From Clostridium beijerinckii (GTDB taxonomy: Bacteria; Bacillota; Clostridia; Clostridiales; Clostridiaceae), in the NCBI RefSeq assembly GCF_018223745.1, contig NZ_CP073653.1, positions 3,434,001-3,498,000 of the forward strand: a stretch of DNA of 64,000 bases. The letters run 5' to 3'. Made by a program: the position numbers and the translations under genes. Positions 17,004-26,663 of the stretch are shown here, in pieces. The notes under the pieces were generated by a model that worked only from the letters and a program-made list of their open reading frames with translations, had not been told where the DNA came from and made no database searches. How positions within the stretch are numbered: the stretch's first letter is position 1; each line of letters opens with the position of its first letter.

Positions 17004-18209
17004 TTAATTTGTAATCTTCTCCTCTTTATAGTTATCCTTTAAGTTTATTAATTTAAAAATTATTGCACCAAATATAGCAGATAAGATTGAAACAATCATA
17101 ACACTCATCTTAGCCAAAGATAATGTCCCTTCATCAGTAAATGATAAAGAAGATATAAATAACGACATCGTGAATCCAATGCCTGCAAGAATACTCGCAC
17201 CATATAAATGTCTTTTAGTCACATTAGATGGTAACTCAGCCCACTTTAATTTTACTAAAATATACGAAATCCCAAATATTCCAACTTGTTTACCAACAAA
17301 AAGCCCAGCTATAATTCCTAGACTAACTGGTGAAAATATTATATTTGATAAACTATCCACACTAATCACCACGCCAGAATTTGCAATGGAGAATATCGGC
17401 ATAATAATAAAGCTGGATACAGGTGTTAACGCATGTTCAAATTTATATAAAACTGATGTTTTAAACTCGTTAACATTTTTTCCCGTAGGTAATGCTATCC
17501 CAAGTAAAACTCCAGCAATTGTTGCATGTATACCTGATTTCAAAATAAAAATCCATAAGACTAACCCCATAATAATGTAAAATGATTTATATTTAACTTG
17601 TAATTTATTAGCTATTAGAAGTATTACAAAAATTATCAAGCCTATGGCAAGTGAAAGCCATGAAATTTGATTGCTATAGAATATCGCTATTACTATAATA
17701 GCTCCTAGATCATCAACTATTGCTAACGCTGTAAGAAAAACTACTATTCCTTTTGGTGCATTTTTAGCTACTAACGAAAGAATGCCTAACGCAAATGCAA
17801 TGTCTGTTGCCATTGGTATTCCCCATCCGGAAATTGTCACTGCTTTATAATTAACTAAAGCGTATATAATTGCTGGTACAATCATCCCTCCTACTGCCGC
17901 TGATATTGGAAGTATTGTCTTATTAAAAGATTTAAGTTCTCCAAACACAACTTCCCTCTTTATCTCCATACCAACAACTAAGAAGAATATAGCCATTAAT
18001 CCATCATTGATCCAATGAAGAACTGACATCGACAAAGAAAGATTCATATATCCTATGGCTATATAAGTATGTAATGTATTCTCATATATTGACGCAAATT
18101 TAGAATTTGCGATTATCATTGCCAAAAGTGCAGAAATTAATAATATTATGCCACTTGAAGATTCATTTTTAAAAAAGTATATAAATGGATTTAAAATTTT
18201 ATTCTTCAT
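17004..18209 (-). CDS. nhaA: Na+/H+ antiporter NhaA
   Basis: Encodes 401 aa from an ATG at 18209 with AGGTGG upstream. It has about 12 membrane segments and the family's essential residues: ALAIVDDLGAI (paired transport aspartates) and GWGIPMATDIAFALG (the unwound-helix aspartate). The C-terminal GIGFTMSLFISSLSF is also typical. It exports Na+ for H+ across the cytoplasmic membrane. It ends convergent with ktrBA, making a local K+/Na+ homeostasis group with the P-type ATPase upstream. No sodium-sensing leader was recognised. Confidence 0.95.
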   Translation of the reverse strand: MKNKILNPFIYFFKNESSSGIILLISALLAMIIANSKFASIYENTLHTYIAIGYMNLSLSMSVLHWINDGLMAIFFLVVGMEIKREVVFGELKSFNKTILPISAAVGGMIVPAIIYALVNYKAVTISGWGIPMATDIAFALGILSLVAKNAPKGIVVFLTALAIVDDLGAIIVIAIFYSNQISWLSLAIGLIIFVILLIANKLQVKYKSFYIIMGLVLWIFILKSGIHATIAGVLLGIALPTGKNVNEFKTSVLYKFEHALTPVSSFIIMPIFSIANSGVVISVDSLSNIIFSPVSLGIIAGLFVGKQVGIFGISYILVKLKWAELPSNVTKRHLYGASILAGIGFTMSLFISSLSFTDEGTLSLAKMSVMIVSILSAIFGAIIFKLINLKDNYKEEKITN

Positions 18210-18307
18210 ACTTGCTTTTCCACCTTTCTATCTTATATATAACCTAAAACGAAAACTTAATGCATTAATATTTAATGCATCAATATGCAAGGCATATTCC
18301 TAATTAT

Positions 18308-18345
18308 AAAAAAGATGAGAATACTCTAAATTAGAGCTTCCCACC
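18308..18345 (-). terminator. Terminator of the P-type ATPase gene
   Basis: On the minus strand GGTGGGAA pairs with TTCTCATC (two G-U pairs) around an inner CTCTA/TAGAG stem and is followed by TTTTTT. It separates the ATPase gene from nhaA. Confidence 0.8.
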
Positions 18346-18420
18346 ACCTAAACTAATTGATTGAATATAAATAATAATATCTTAGATATCCAAAACAGTT
18401 AAACTATAAATTTAACATTT

Positions 18421-21030
18421 TTATGCTTTATCTCTAACAAATAATAATTTATAAATTTGAACTATAATAAGTGGGATAACTGATAATCCATAAATATAAC
18501 TAAATTCCATTGAATTTAATGCACTAACTTCAAAGATTCCACTTAAAGGTCTAAAAGTCAGAACTAATAGTAATAGCAAATAGCCAATTATTGCTGCAAT
18601 CCATATAGTTTTGTTTGTAAATAATCCTATTTTAAAAATCGATTCTTTAGATCTACAATTAAATCCATGAAGCAGCCTTGATAAACATAAAGTTGCAAAA
18701 GCCATTGTACTTGCAACCTCAGCACCACCTGTATATAATCCTATGTGAAAAGCCGCCATAGTAACTATTGCAATAAGCAACCCTTCCATTATAACTTCAA
18801 TTGCAAAAGATTTATTAAGTATTGGAACATTTATATTTCTTGGTTTTTCTTTCATTATGTTCTCATTATGAGGCTCAAGTCCTATTGCTATTGCTGGTAA
18901 GCTATCTGTAACCAAATTAATAAACAATAGGTGAACTGCTGCAAAAGGTATTGGTAATGCTCCTATTGACGCATACAATACTGATAATATTCCTGCAGTA
19001 TTACCTGATAAGAGAAATTTAATTGAATTTTTAATATTTGCATATATGCTTCTCCCATTTGAGATAGATTTTACTATAGTTGAAAAATTGTCATCAGCAA
19101 GTACAATTGAAGCAGCATCTTTAGCAACTTCTGTCCCCGTTATTCCCATTGCAATTCCTATATCCGCCTGCTTTAAAGCTGGGGCATCATTTACACCATC
19201 TCCGGTCATTGCAACAATATTTCCTTTTTCCTGCCATGCTCTTACTATTCTGATTTTATGTTCTGGAGATACTCTAGCATAAACTGAAATCTTATCTACT
19301 TTGTTTTTTAACTCTTCATCACTAATTTTCTCCAATTCAAAGCCTTCCATTGCCTCTGATTCATCTTTAAGTATTCCTATTTGCTTAGCTATAGCAGATG
19401 CAGTAATTTTATGATCACCAGTTATCATTACAGGTTTTATTCCTGCTTTAATGCATTTTTCAACAGCTTCTTTCGATTCATTTCTTGGTGGGTCCATCAT
19501 AGCTATAAGACCAACAAATATTAAATCATATTCATCTTCAAAAGTAATTTCTTTTCCTTCTGAAATCTCCTTATAAGCAAAAGACAAAACTCTAAGCCCA
19601 TCCATTGAAAATTTTCTATTTATCTCTTCAATTTCTTTTTTGTGCTCTTCTGTAAAATCCATTATTCCTTCTGAAGTTTCAACTTTTACTGTTCTTGATA
19701 AAAGTACATCTAATGCACCTTTAGTTAACATTATGTATTTATCATTAAACTGGTGAATAGTACTCATTAATTTTCTATCTGAATCAAAAGGTACTTCTCC
19801 AAGTCTTGGATATTGATCTCTTATGATCAATTCATCTAGTTCATATACTTCACCTAGATTAACTAATGCAACTTCAGTTGGATCACCAATTTCCTTATTT
19901 TCTACTGTAACAGCATCATTACACAATAATGCCATTAAAACTAAATTTTTCTCTAAAGTCTTATCATGATCCAAACTATCATGATCAAGTACTTTACCAT
20001 CAACAAAAACTTTCTGTACTGTCATTTTGTTTTGTGTTAAAGTCCCTGTTTTATCTGAACATATAACCGATATACTTCCAAGACTTTCAACAGCATGAAG
20101 TTTTCTTACAATTGCATTTTTCTTAGCCATCTTTTGAGTTCCAAGTGCAAGAACAATTGTTACTATTGAACTTAGCGCTTCTGGTATAGCTGCCACCGCT
20201 AAAGATACTGCAAACATAAAAGAATCTATAATATTACGCCCTCTAAATATATCTAAACCAAAAATAATTGCTGAAATTATTAAAATGACAAAAGCAAGTT
20301 TTTTACCGAAGTTATCTAAACCAACTTGAAGCGGTGTTTTCTTTTCCTTTGCACTTTCTAACAAGTTCGCTATTTTCCCAATTTCGGTATTCATCCCTAT
20401 ACTTGTAACTAAAACAACTCCTCTTCCGTAAGTTACAAAGCTTCCGGAAAATACCATGTTTTTTCTGTCACCAATAGATACATCATCTTTATTTATTACA
20501 TCTATAAATTTTAAAACACTTTCTGACTCACCTGTTAAAGAACTCTCATTCACTTGAAGACTAAAACTTTCAAGAATTCTACCATCTGCACTAACATAAT
20601 CTCCAGCATCAAGATATAAAATATCTCCTACTAAAAGTTCTCTTGAAGGAATCTCAATCTTTTGACCATTTCTAAAAACCTTTGCTACAGGTGATGAAAG
20701 GGCCTTAAGTCCCTTTAATGATTGTTCTGCTTTAATATGTTGTATTGTGCCAAGTATTGAATTGATAATAACTACAACCATTATAACAATGGTACTTTCA
20801 AGCTTTCCAAGAAAAGCTGAAATGATTGCTGCTCCTAATAATATAATTACTAAAAAGTCCTTAAACTGCTCAAGAAAAACCCGAAATGGACTTTTCCTTG
20901 CTGCTTCCTCTAATTCATTAAAACCATATTTCTCTCGTCTTTTTGTAATTTCTTCATCATTTAAGCCATTTCTAGTAACTCCTAACATTTCCAGTGACTC
21001 TTCTGGCGTTTTCTCATAATACCCTCTCAT
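18421..21030 (-). CDS. P2-type cation-transporting ATPase (calcium type)
   Basis: Encodes 869 aa from an ATG at 21030 with AAGGAGGAC upstream. Order: cation-ATPase N domain (residues 1-70), TM1-2, actuator domain with LTGES near 165, TM3-4 with AAIPEALSSIVT near 281, phosphorylation site DKTGT (D326), nucleotide domain with MLTKGALDVLL, hinge TGDGVNDAPALKQAD, and C-terminal TM5-10. The TM4 PEAL replaces the PEGL of classical SERCA pumps but is usual in clostridial homologues. It most likely exports Ca2+; Mn2+ or another ion is not excluded. It is monocistronic with its own terminator. Confidence 0.92.
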   Translation of the reverse strand: MRGYYEKTPEESLEMLGVTRNGLNDEEITKRREKYGFNELEEAARKSPFRVFLEQFKDFLVIILLGAAIISAFLGKLESTIVIMVVVIINSILGTIQHIKAEQSLKGLKALSSPVAKVFRNGQKIEIPSRELLVGDILYLDAGDYVSADGRILESFSLQVNESSLTGESESVLKFIDVINKDDVSIGDRKNMVFSGSFVTYGRGVVLVTSIGMNTEIGKIANLLESAKEKKTPLQVGLDNFGKKLAFVILIISAIIFGLDIFRGRNIIDSFMFAVSLAVAAIPEALSSIVTIVLALGTQKMAKKNAIVRKLHAVESLGSISVICSDKTGTLTQNKMTVQKVFVDGKVLDHDSLDHDKTLEKNLVLMALLCNDAVTVENKEIGDPTEVALVNLGEVYELDELIIRDQYPRLGEVPFDSDRKLMSTIHQFNDKYIMLTKGALDVLLSRTVKVETSEGIMDFTEEHKKEIEEINRKFSMDGLRVLSFAYKEISEGKEITFEDEYDLIFVGLIAMMDPPRNESKEAVEKCIKAGIKPVMITGDHKITASAIAKQIGILKDESEAMEGFELEKISDEELKNKVDKISVYARVSPEHKIRIVRAWQEKGNIVAMTGDGVNDAPALKQADIGIAMGITGTEVAKDAASIVLADDNFSTIVKSISNGRSIYANIKNSIKFLLSGNTAGILSVLYASIGALPIPFAAVHLLFINLVTDSLPAIAIGLEPHNENIMKEKPRNINVPILNKSFAIEVIMEGLLIAIVTMAAFHIGLYTGGAEVASTMAFATLCLSRLLHGFNCRSKESIFKIGLFTNKTIWIAAIIGYLLLLLVLTFRPLSGIFEVSALNSMEFSYIYGLSVIPLIIVQIYKLLFVRDKA

Positions 21031-21268
21031 AAACTGTCCTCCTTAAACCTTAAATATTTTTCGTTTTTTCATTACTTATATAGACTCCCTTCTAATTATT
21101 TGATTTTCTATTTATTAATTTATTATAAATTAATAAAAATATACTTAAAAAAATGATAATAAAAACAAAAAATATTACATTATTTATTCATCATATGAAC
21201 TTACTCTAATTATAACTTATAAAATATCATGTTAAAACAATTATAAAGTTACAAATTACTACACGTGC

Positions 21269-21314
21269 AATAAAGTAAAGGCATTTACTTTCAAAGTTTG
21301 CCACTTACTTTATT
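21269..21314 (-). terminator. Hairpin overlapping the stop of the radical SAM gene
   Basis: AATAAAGTAAgtGGCA pairs with TGCCtTTACTTTATT, and the 5' arm includes the stop codon of the upstream gene. The following T content is modest, so termination efficiency is uncertain. Confidence 0.5.
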
Positions 21315-22651
21315 CTATAAGCAACCCATCTTGATAACCTTCCTATAACTTCAAATGAAACTATGTTACATACCAACTCAGTTAGCTTTCCAAACTTCCT
21401 ATAAAGCAAATTAAAAGCTAAAAATGGAATCCATTGTTTTTTAGATTTAGGAAGTCTCTTAATTATATTCTTAAGCGTATACACTTCTTTATATATCCAT
21501 AGATAGCCGTCATATAATTCTTCTGCTGTCATATTCTTTGGTTTGTATACAACATGGGAAGTATTATAATTAGATAAATTATGATCTACTATTCTATTTT
21601 CCTTTAATAATGATGCGTATAACTTTGTGCCTGGATAAGGAGTCATTATATGAGACGTTACTGTCTCTATTTTATTTTTAACTATCCACTCTAATGTACT
21701 CTTAAATATTTCTGCATCATCTTCATCTAATCCAAAAACAAAGCTTGCATTTATCATTATCCCTCTTTTATGAATTTCATCAACAAGCTTCTCATATCTA
21801 CTTACACTGTTTTGAGTTTTATGTACGCTCTCTATTGACTTACTATTTATACTTTCAAACCCTATAAAAAGGCTTTGACATCCTGATTCTTTCATCTCAT
21901 CTAATACATCAGGCATGTCCACTATATTAGACGTAACTGCTGCATTCCATTTCAACTTTAGAGGTTTCATTTCTTTTAATAATTCCTTAGTCCATTTGGG
22001 ATTTCCAATAAAATTATCATCAATAAACATAATATGTTTTGTTTTTAGTACTTTAATGTCTTCAATTACATCCTCTATAGGCCTATTAATATAAGTTTTA
22101 ATGGAATTAGTGCAGCTATTATAGCAAAAATCACATTTAAAAGGGCATCCTCTGCTTGTACTGATTATATTAGTATATAAATATTTCTTATTATCTATCA
22201 TGCCATAATCAGGAGATACTATTTCATTTCCATTAATATTTTCCATATCATAATATATTTTTTTAATTGAATTATTTTCTATATCCTTAAGAACCTTCTT
22301 CCAAACCCTCTCAGCCATTCCTATAATTATTGCATCAAAGCTGTTTGCAGCTCCTTCTGGATCTGCTGTTATATGTATACCTCCTGCAATTACTTTTACT
22401 CCACGTTTTTGGAATTCCTTTGATATTTCTGCCGCCCTATTCATAACATCTACAGTAACAGTTATTGCAACTAAATCAACATCTTCATCAAAATCTATCT
22501 TATCAACATTTTCATTTTCAATAATAATCTCATGTTCTTTAGGCGTAAGATTTGCTATTGTGAGTAGAGCTAATGAAGGAGACATTCTTGTCTTTAATTT
22601 TGTATCCATAGGCCTTGGAAGCATTGCAGGTTGAATTAACTTAATCTTCAT
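21305..22651 (-). CDS. B12-binding-domain radical SAM protein
   Basis: Encodes 448 aa. The ATG at 22651 follows AGGGG; the longer reading begins five codons earlier without a site. Residues about 20-125 form a cobalamin-binding-like Rossmann domain, although I do not see the DxHxxG lower-ligand motif. Residues 165-370 are a radical SAM barrel with the cluster motif CPFKCDFC (C169, C173, C176). A C-terminal region of about 80 residues is rich in basic and hydrophobic residues (RLPKSKKQW). This architecture is shared by radical SAM methylases and cyclases acting on lipids, tetrapyrroles or peptides. The substrate cannot be inferred, and no biosynthetic partner lies adjacent. Confidence 0.85.
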   Translation of the reverse strand: MKIKLIQPAMLPRPMDTKLKTRMSPSLALLTIANLTPKEHEIIIENENVDKIDFDEDVDLVAITVTVDVMNRAAEISKEFQKRGVKVIAGGIHITADPEGAANSFDAIIIGMAERVWKKVLKDIENNSIKKIYYDMENINGNEIVSPDYGMIDNKKYLYTNIISTSRGCPFKCDFCYNSCTNSIKTYINRPIEDVIEDIKVLKTKHIMFIDDNFIGNPKWTKELLKEMKPLKLKWNAAVTSNIVDMPDVLDEMKESGCQSLFIGFESINSKSIESVHKTQNSVSRYEKLVDEIHKRGIMINASFVFGLDEDDAEIFKSTLEWIVKNKIETVTSHIMTPYPGTKLYASLLKENRIVDHNLSNYNTSHVVYKPKNMTAEELYDGYLWIYKEVYTLKNIIKRLPKSKKQWIPFLAFNLLYRKFGKLTELVCNIVSFEVIGRLSRWVAYRIK

Positions 22652-22868
22652 AGTATTTCCCCTCAAATTATTATTTTGAAATTATTAATTTCAAAGTATT
22701 ATGCTTATTGGCTAAAATTATCATTCTTAACATATTGAACATAAACTATTATTAGAATAAAATATGTAATCTTACTCATACTCTATAGAACTCTGCTAAA
22801 AAAGAATCTACAAATTATAAATTATCTTTCTTTTACAAGATGAAAACCTAGTTATATTTATCTTATTT

Positions 22869-23084
22869 TTAAGTATCCACATCACTTCTATACTCTAATA
22901 TATCGCCTGGCTGACAATCTAGGGCTTTGCATATTGCCTCTAAAGTTGAAAATCTAATAGCTTTTGCCTTGCCATTTTTGAGTATAGAAAGATTAGCCAT
23001 TGTTATTCCAACTCTCTCAGTAAGCTCCGTCACACTCATTTTTCTTTTAGCTAGCATAACATCAATATTAATTATAATCGCCAT
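22869..23084 (-). CDS. Small Xre/Cro-type HTH regulator (YozG-like)
   Basis: Encodes 71 aa from an ATG at 23084 preceded by AGGAGG. Nearly the whole protein is one helix-turn-helix domain (MSVTELTERVGITMANLSILKNG, then FSTLEAICKALDCQPGDILEY). It lies 56 bp downstream of the DUF2975 membrane protein gene on the same strand. That pairing recurs across Firmicutes and suggests the regulator and membrane protein act together, though the function is not established. Confidence 0.88.
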   Translation of the reverse strand: MAIIINIDVMLAKRKMSVTELTERVGITMANLSILKNGKAKAIRFSTLEAICKALDCQPGDILEYRSDVDT

Positions 23085-23140
23085 ATTATTTTCCTCCTGC
23101 ATTCTTCATTCTGTACATTAAGATTATTAATCTTTACGCC

Positions 23141-23617
23141 TTACACTGTTAAATCATTTTCTGATTTTATGTCTATGGCTTCTTTTAAGAGCCTTTGAAG
23201 AACAGCAGAGAAAACTGCGATTACCAATGAAGCAAAAATAGGTGTCATTCCAATTATTATTAAACCTGGAGCATCGTCTTTCTCTGCTAACAAGTAAACA
23301 AATGGAATTACTACCACATATAATGCAGATATTATAACTGCAGAGTATTTTATATTCTTTAAAGCCTTTACAGATAACTCAGAAAACGCTACATTTTTAT
23401 CAATATACCTTAAAAGTTTTAAGGCCTGATATAATGCAGCAAAGAACGGCACAACTGATACAAGCACACCTGCTAAAATTGGATATATCATATTTGCATA
23501 GTCTGGATTTATTGGATTATTAGTCAATCGAAATGCCCCAAATATACATAAAGCAAGAACTGGAACTCCGATAAGAATAACAGCTATCTTTAAAAAAATC
23601 GTTGAATATCGTTTCAT
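23141..23617 (-). CDS. DUF2975-family membrane protein
   Basis: Encodes 158 aa; the ATG at 23617 follows GAGGTG. Four hydrophobic segments are visible (about residues 10-30, 48-70, 92-115 and 125-150), typical of DUF2975. The next gene encodes the small Xre regulator that accompanies this family. The open frame extends upstream to 23698 without a ribosome binding site and is not used. The role is unknown. Confidence 0.85.
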   Translation of the reverse strand: MKRYSTIFLKIAVILIGVPVLALCIFGAFRLTNNPINPDYANMIYPILAGVLVSVVPFFAALYQALKLLRYIDKNVAFSELSVKALKNIKYSAVIISALYVVVIPFVYLLAEKDDAPGLIIIGMTPIFASLVIAVFSAVLQRLLKEAIDIKSENDLTV

Positions 23618-23834
23618 AAAAAGCACCTCACTTTTAAATTCTATATATAAGATATCACATCTTTTATCGTTTATCAATAAATTTTTATTATATTTCATAT
23701 ATTATTTATTTTTAGACAAGAATATATTGATTAATTGTGTTAGTTTAAAAACGAGATAAAAAATCCTGATAGCAGATTTGGACACAAAAAAGAACTAAAT
23801 ACTTTGTGAATGCTTTGCCTTCCTGTGCAATCAT

Positions 23835-23872
23835 AAAAAAAGTGCTATATCTCATGATATTTAGCACTTTTT
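23835..23872. terminator. Bidirectional terminator
   Basis: AGTGCTA and its complement are flanked by A and T runs on both sides, after the LiaF-like gene on the minus strand. Confidence 0.75.
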
Positions 23873-23889
23873 CTATAACATTTTCTCAT

Positions 23890-24591
23890 TTATATATAAA
23901 TTATTTCTACTCCCGAAAAACTAACATCTCCAACTAATGTTAATGTATTTGTCGATCTCTCATTGTTCCTATTTTTTTCATCAACAGAACCTAAAAATAC
24001 ATTAGTCTTATTATCAACCTTCCAAGTTCTTGGTATATATAACTCTACTCCTGAAAAAGAAGCATTAACTCTTACTATAGCATTTTCGCTACTCATAACT
24101 GCATTATCAAAATACACCTTCATAGCTCCAAATGAGCAGTTAAGATCAGCTTGTTCAAATTCATTTGTATTTATATATTTAATACAAGCTCCAAATGAAT
24201 TTCTAAATATAATATTACCTTCATCTTCTATGTCAATTTTTTCAAATTTATAATCCTCATGAACATGACTATGATGAATCCAGTTAACATGTTTATGAAA
24301 AATCATGGAAAGGCCGATACTACCAAATAGTGCTGCCATAAGCACGGTCCAAGGGGTAATAGCTGTAATTCCTAATTGTCTAGCATAGATTATACAAATA
24401 AATGCAATTGGGAATAGAATACCTGAAAAGTTAAGATGAGGTATACTTTTTGCTATGATCACTACTAAGAAAACTGTTAATATTAAACTAAATGCATTTA
24501 TATCTGGGAAGTATCCAAGTTTACTTATAACCATAAAGATACCTGCTAGTATAAATAAAATTCCCCAGAAGACTCTTTCTTTTTTCATCAT
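23890..24591 (-). CDS. LiaF-like membrane protein
   Basis: Encodes 233 aa. Four hydrophobic segments in residues 5-105 form the small TM module (VFWGILFILAGIFMVISKLG), followed by a histidine-rich linker (HKHVNWIHHSHVHE) and a soluble C-terminal beta-repeat domain (residues 120-233) with the repeated NASFSGVELYIP / GDVSFSGVEIIYI pattern of the LiaF/cell-wall-response family. LiaF-type proteins restrain stress signalling at the membrane. The start codon overlaps the stop of the LytTR regulator gene, so they are translationally coupled and likely act as a pair. Confidence 0.85.
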   Translation of the reverse strand: MMKKERVFWGILFILAGIFMVISKLGYFPDINAFSLILTVFLVVIIAKSIPHLNFSGILFPIAFICIIYARQLGITAITPWTVLMAALFGSIGLSMIFHKHVNWIHHSHVHEDYKFEKIDIEDEGNIIFRNSFGACIKYINTNEFEQADLNCSFGAMKVYFDNAVMSSENAIVRVNASFSGVELYIPRTWKVDNKTNVFLGSVDEKNRNNERSTNTLTLVGDVSFSGVEIIYI

Positions 24592-25046
24592 TATTTCCTC
24601 TTTTCTAATAATTTAATTTTTAATGGCTTGTAATAATATCTTGAGACATACACCTGTTTGTGAGTATTTTGAAATTCAACTCTGCTTGATGATGATATAC
24701 TTTTTGTTATGGAGTAAATATGATTTGTATTTAGTATTGTTGATTTTGAAACTCTCATAAAATATCCTGGCAATAATTCCTCGAGTTCATATAGCTTATA
24801 CTTTACGTTATATATATTATTAATGGTATGTGCACAAATACCGCTTTCTTCAGTTTCAAAAAACAAAATTTCTTCCAGTGAAAGATAATACTCTGTTTCT
24901 CCTTTGTAAAAGGTTATATGCTTTTTTTGCGATAGCAGCTCACCAAGCACAATTTGAATATTTCTAACCTCTTCATTTAATTCATTACATTTAATAATAA
25001 CTTCATTTTCTTTAATTTCATTATCAAGTTCAACCCGTATTTTCAT
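24591..25046 (-). CDS. LytTR-family DNA-binding regulator without receiver domain
   Basis: Encodes 151 aa from an ATG at 25046 with GGGAG upstream. Residues about 45-150 form the LytTR domain (YLSLEEILFFETEESGICAHT, YFMRVSKSTILNTNHI). There is no receiver domain, so control must come from elsewhere, probably the coupled LiaF-like membrane protein. A 9-bp direct repeat 21 bp apart in its promoter is the form expected for LytTR binding, suggesting autoregulation. Confidence 0.9.
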   Translation of the reverse strand: MKIRVELDNEIKENEVIIKCNELNEEVRNIQIVLGELLSQKKHITFYKGETEYYLSLEEILFFETEESGICAHTINNIYNVKYKLYELEELLPGYFMRVSKSTILNTNHIYSITKSISSSSRVEFQNTHKQVYVSRYYYKPLKIKLLEKRK

Positions 25047-25106
25047 ATTTTCACTCCCCACATCTTTATTATATTTGCTGACTTTTACGTTGTAAACACG
25101 ATAGCA

Positions 25107-25136
25107 GTAAGTGGTTAGTTATCACTTGTAAGTGGT
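25107..25136 (-). promoter_or_regulatory. Direct repeat, probable LytTR binding site
   Basis: ACCACTTAC occurs twice in the same orientation (minus strand, 25128-25136 and 25107-25115), 21 bp apart start to start, two helical turns. It lies 61-90 bp upstream of the LytTR start codon. Confidence 0.65.
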
Positions 25137-25434
25137 ACATTTTTATATACTTTTTGCATGATCTTTGATTTTTCTAAATCTTCACGTATTTTTTATCTAT
25201 AATAATCTTTAGAAAAAATAACTCTTTTATACTTTTTCTTCTTAATTTTCATAAAAACTATCGTTTAGGGAATTCTATATTAAGAGAATTTAAAGAGAAA
25301 GGAAGATAAAAGTTTACCCATCAGAACAACTTCCAGATATAAATGAAGTTTTACAGGTTTTATCTAATAACCAATAACATATTAATGGAATGATTAAATG
25401 ACTTGCTTATGATTTAATAATTTTGTAATTGCAT

Positions 25435-25476
25435 TTATAATTCATGCTTAGCATATTTTCTAAGCATGAATTATAA
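25435..25476. repeat. Perfect 17-bp inverted repeat
   Basis: TTATAATTCATGCTTAG and its exact complement flank an 8-nt loop. It lies in the 530-bp region between the LytTR gene and the cell-wall-binding gene, next to a separate terminator hairpin. The rest of that region holds one short coding-like scrap (about 25310-25377) and nothing else I can name. Confidence 0.6.
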
Positions 25477-25489
25477 AATTGCACATACT

Positions 25490-25521
25490 AAAAAATCCAA
25501 GGCCAATGAACCTTGGATTTT
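25490..25521 (-). terminator. Terminator of the cell-wall-binding gene
   Basis: AATCCAAGG and its complement form the stem around an 8-nt loop; TTTTT follows on the minus strand. Confidence 0.8.
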
Positions 25522-25576
25522 CATAATATAAATATATCTATAAACTTTTTAATGAAAAAATCAACTTTACTTAAAA

Positions 25577-26254
25577 TTATTTATCTTTGTCTAAATTACG
25601 CCAATTACCATCATATCCATTGCTATCAAGCCACTTATAAGTTTTTACTATTTCATTATTCTTTATTTGATATATTGAAAGTCCTCCTTGATGTGGCACG
25701 CAATATACATTTTTACTTGTCTTACCAACCATGTATCCACAGTATTCATCATTATAAGAGCCTGTAAGGCTAAACACATATACATCCTCTACTGGTAGAT
25801 TCCATTTATCGTTAGCTATGAACTTATTAATATTCCCTTCAAAATATCTTTTTGTCAGCTTAGCGCCATATGCAGCATTCATTTTTGAAATATAATTACT
25901 GTCTTCTTTTAATATTAAATTTCTTGCTTCTTCAGCTTCCTTGGATGGTTTAATCCAAGTTCCATCTTCATCTAGTTCATATCCATCAATTACAGTACCA
26001 TGTGCCATAGCTCCATCTTGATAAAAATAATGCCAAGTCTCATAATAATTATCTTGCACCCATCCAGTTTTCATATATCCATTTGAATCAAAATAATACG
26101 TCTTTCCATTAATGTCTCTCCATCCCTTAGCATATGAATTTCCTTCTGAGTACCACCATCCACTATTATCTTGTCTCCATTCAGCACTAGCTCCAGTTGG
26201 ACTTAAAACTAATACTGAAATTACCACTAAAGCGCCAGATATTAACTTTCTCAT
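25577..26254 (-). CDS. Secreted protein with cell-wall/choline-binding-type repeats
   Basis: Encodes 225 aa from an ATG at 26254 with GGGGGA upstream. Residues 1-26 are a signal peptide ending near GASA. Residues 28-105 hold about four aromatic-glycine repeats of the cell-wall-binding type (GWWYSEGNSYAKGW, GKTYYFDSNGYMKTGW, TWHYFYQDGAMAHG). Residues 110-225 form an unrecognised domain ending in TYKWLDSNGYDGNWRNL. The repeats would anchor it to teichoic acid or polysaccharide outside the cell. No catalytic motif was recognised. An array of AGAATA palindromes lies 180-260 bp upstream. Confidence 0.88.
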   Translation of the reverse strand: MRKLISGALVVISVLVLSPTGASAEWRQDNSGWWYSEGNSYAKGWRDINGKTYYFDSNGYMKTGWVQDNYYETWHYFYQDGAMAHGTVIDGYELDEDGTWIKPSKEAEEARNLILKEDSNYISKMNAAYGAKLTKRYFEGNINKFIANDKWNLPVEDVYVFSLTGSYNDEYCGYMVGKTSKNVYCVPHQGGLSIYQIKNNEIVKTYKWLDSNGYDGNWRNLDKDK

Positions 26255-26435
26255 TTTATTTCCCCCATATTTTTTCATAACATGATTTTATGTTATTTAT
26301 TATATTTATAAAATATTACTAATCATATCTTATGAATATTGAATGAAATTTATGAGCTTAAACTGGTTATTAAATAATTATCATCACCTTGCTTTAATTT
26401 CACATACCTTTCTCTAAGATTGGCATTATTCCAGC

Positions 26436-26516
26436 ATATTCTTAAGAATATATATGGTTTAGAATATATATTCTAGTATTCTTCAGAATAAATATTCTAA
26501 TATTCTGAAGAATATT
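26436..26516. repeat. Array of AGAATA/TATTCT palindromes
   Basis: Five palindromes built from the same half-site occur in 81 bp: ATATTCTTAAGAATAT (26436), TAGAATATATATTCTA (26460), TATTCTtcAGAATA (26477), AGAATAaaTATTCT (26485, overlapping) and AATATTCTgaAGAATATT (26499). The 409-bp gap contains no gene. The array lies downstream of ftsH and upstream of the secreted protein gene and could be a multi-site operator. Confidence 0.6.
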
Positions 26517-26663
26517 TATTTTTTGCAACATAATATATGTTCCAATTCACAATGCACATTTCACAATTACGGCTAAAATTCTTGCAATATTTTTAAGATC
26601 ATGATAAAGAATTATTTTTGTAATATATATTATAAAAATTTTTATCAAGAAACTTTCTTAGCT

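Noticed and set aside
18182-18420. Possible sodium-responsive leader before nhaA
   Set aside because: The conspicuous hairpin there is a standard terminator for the upstream ATPase gene; no known sodium motif was seen.
25310-25377. Coding-like plus-strand scrap (KVYPSEQLPDINEVLQVLSNNQ in outline)
   Set aside because: Preceded by a stop, no start site, about 27 codons; could be a gene tail but cannot be supported.
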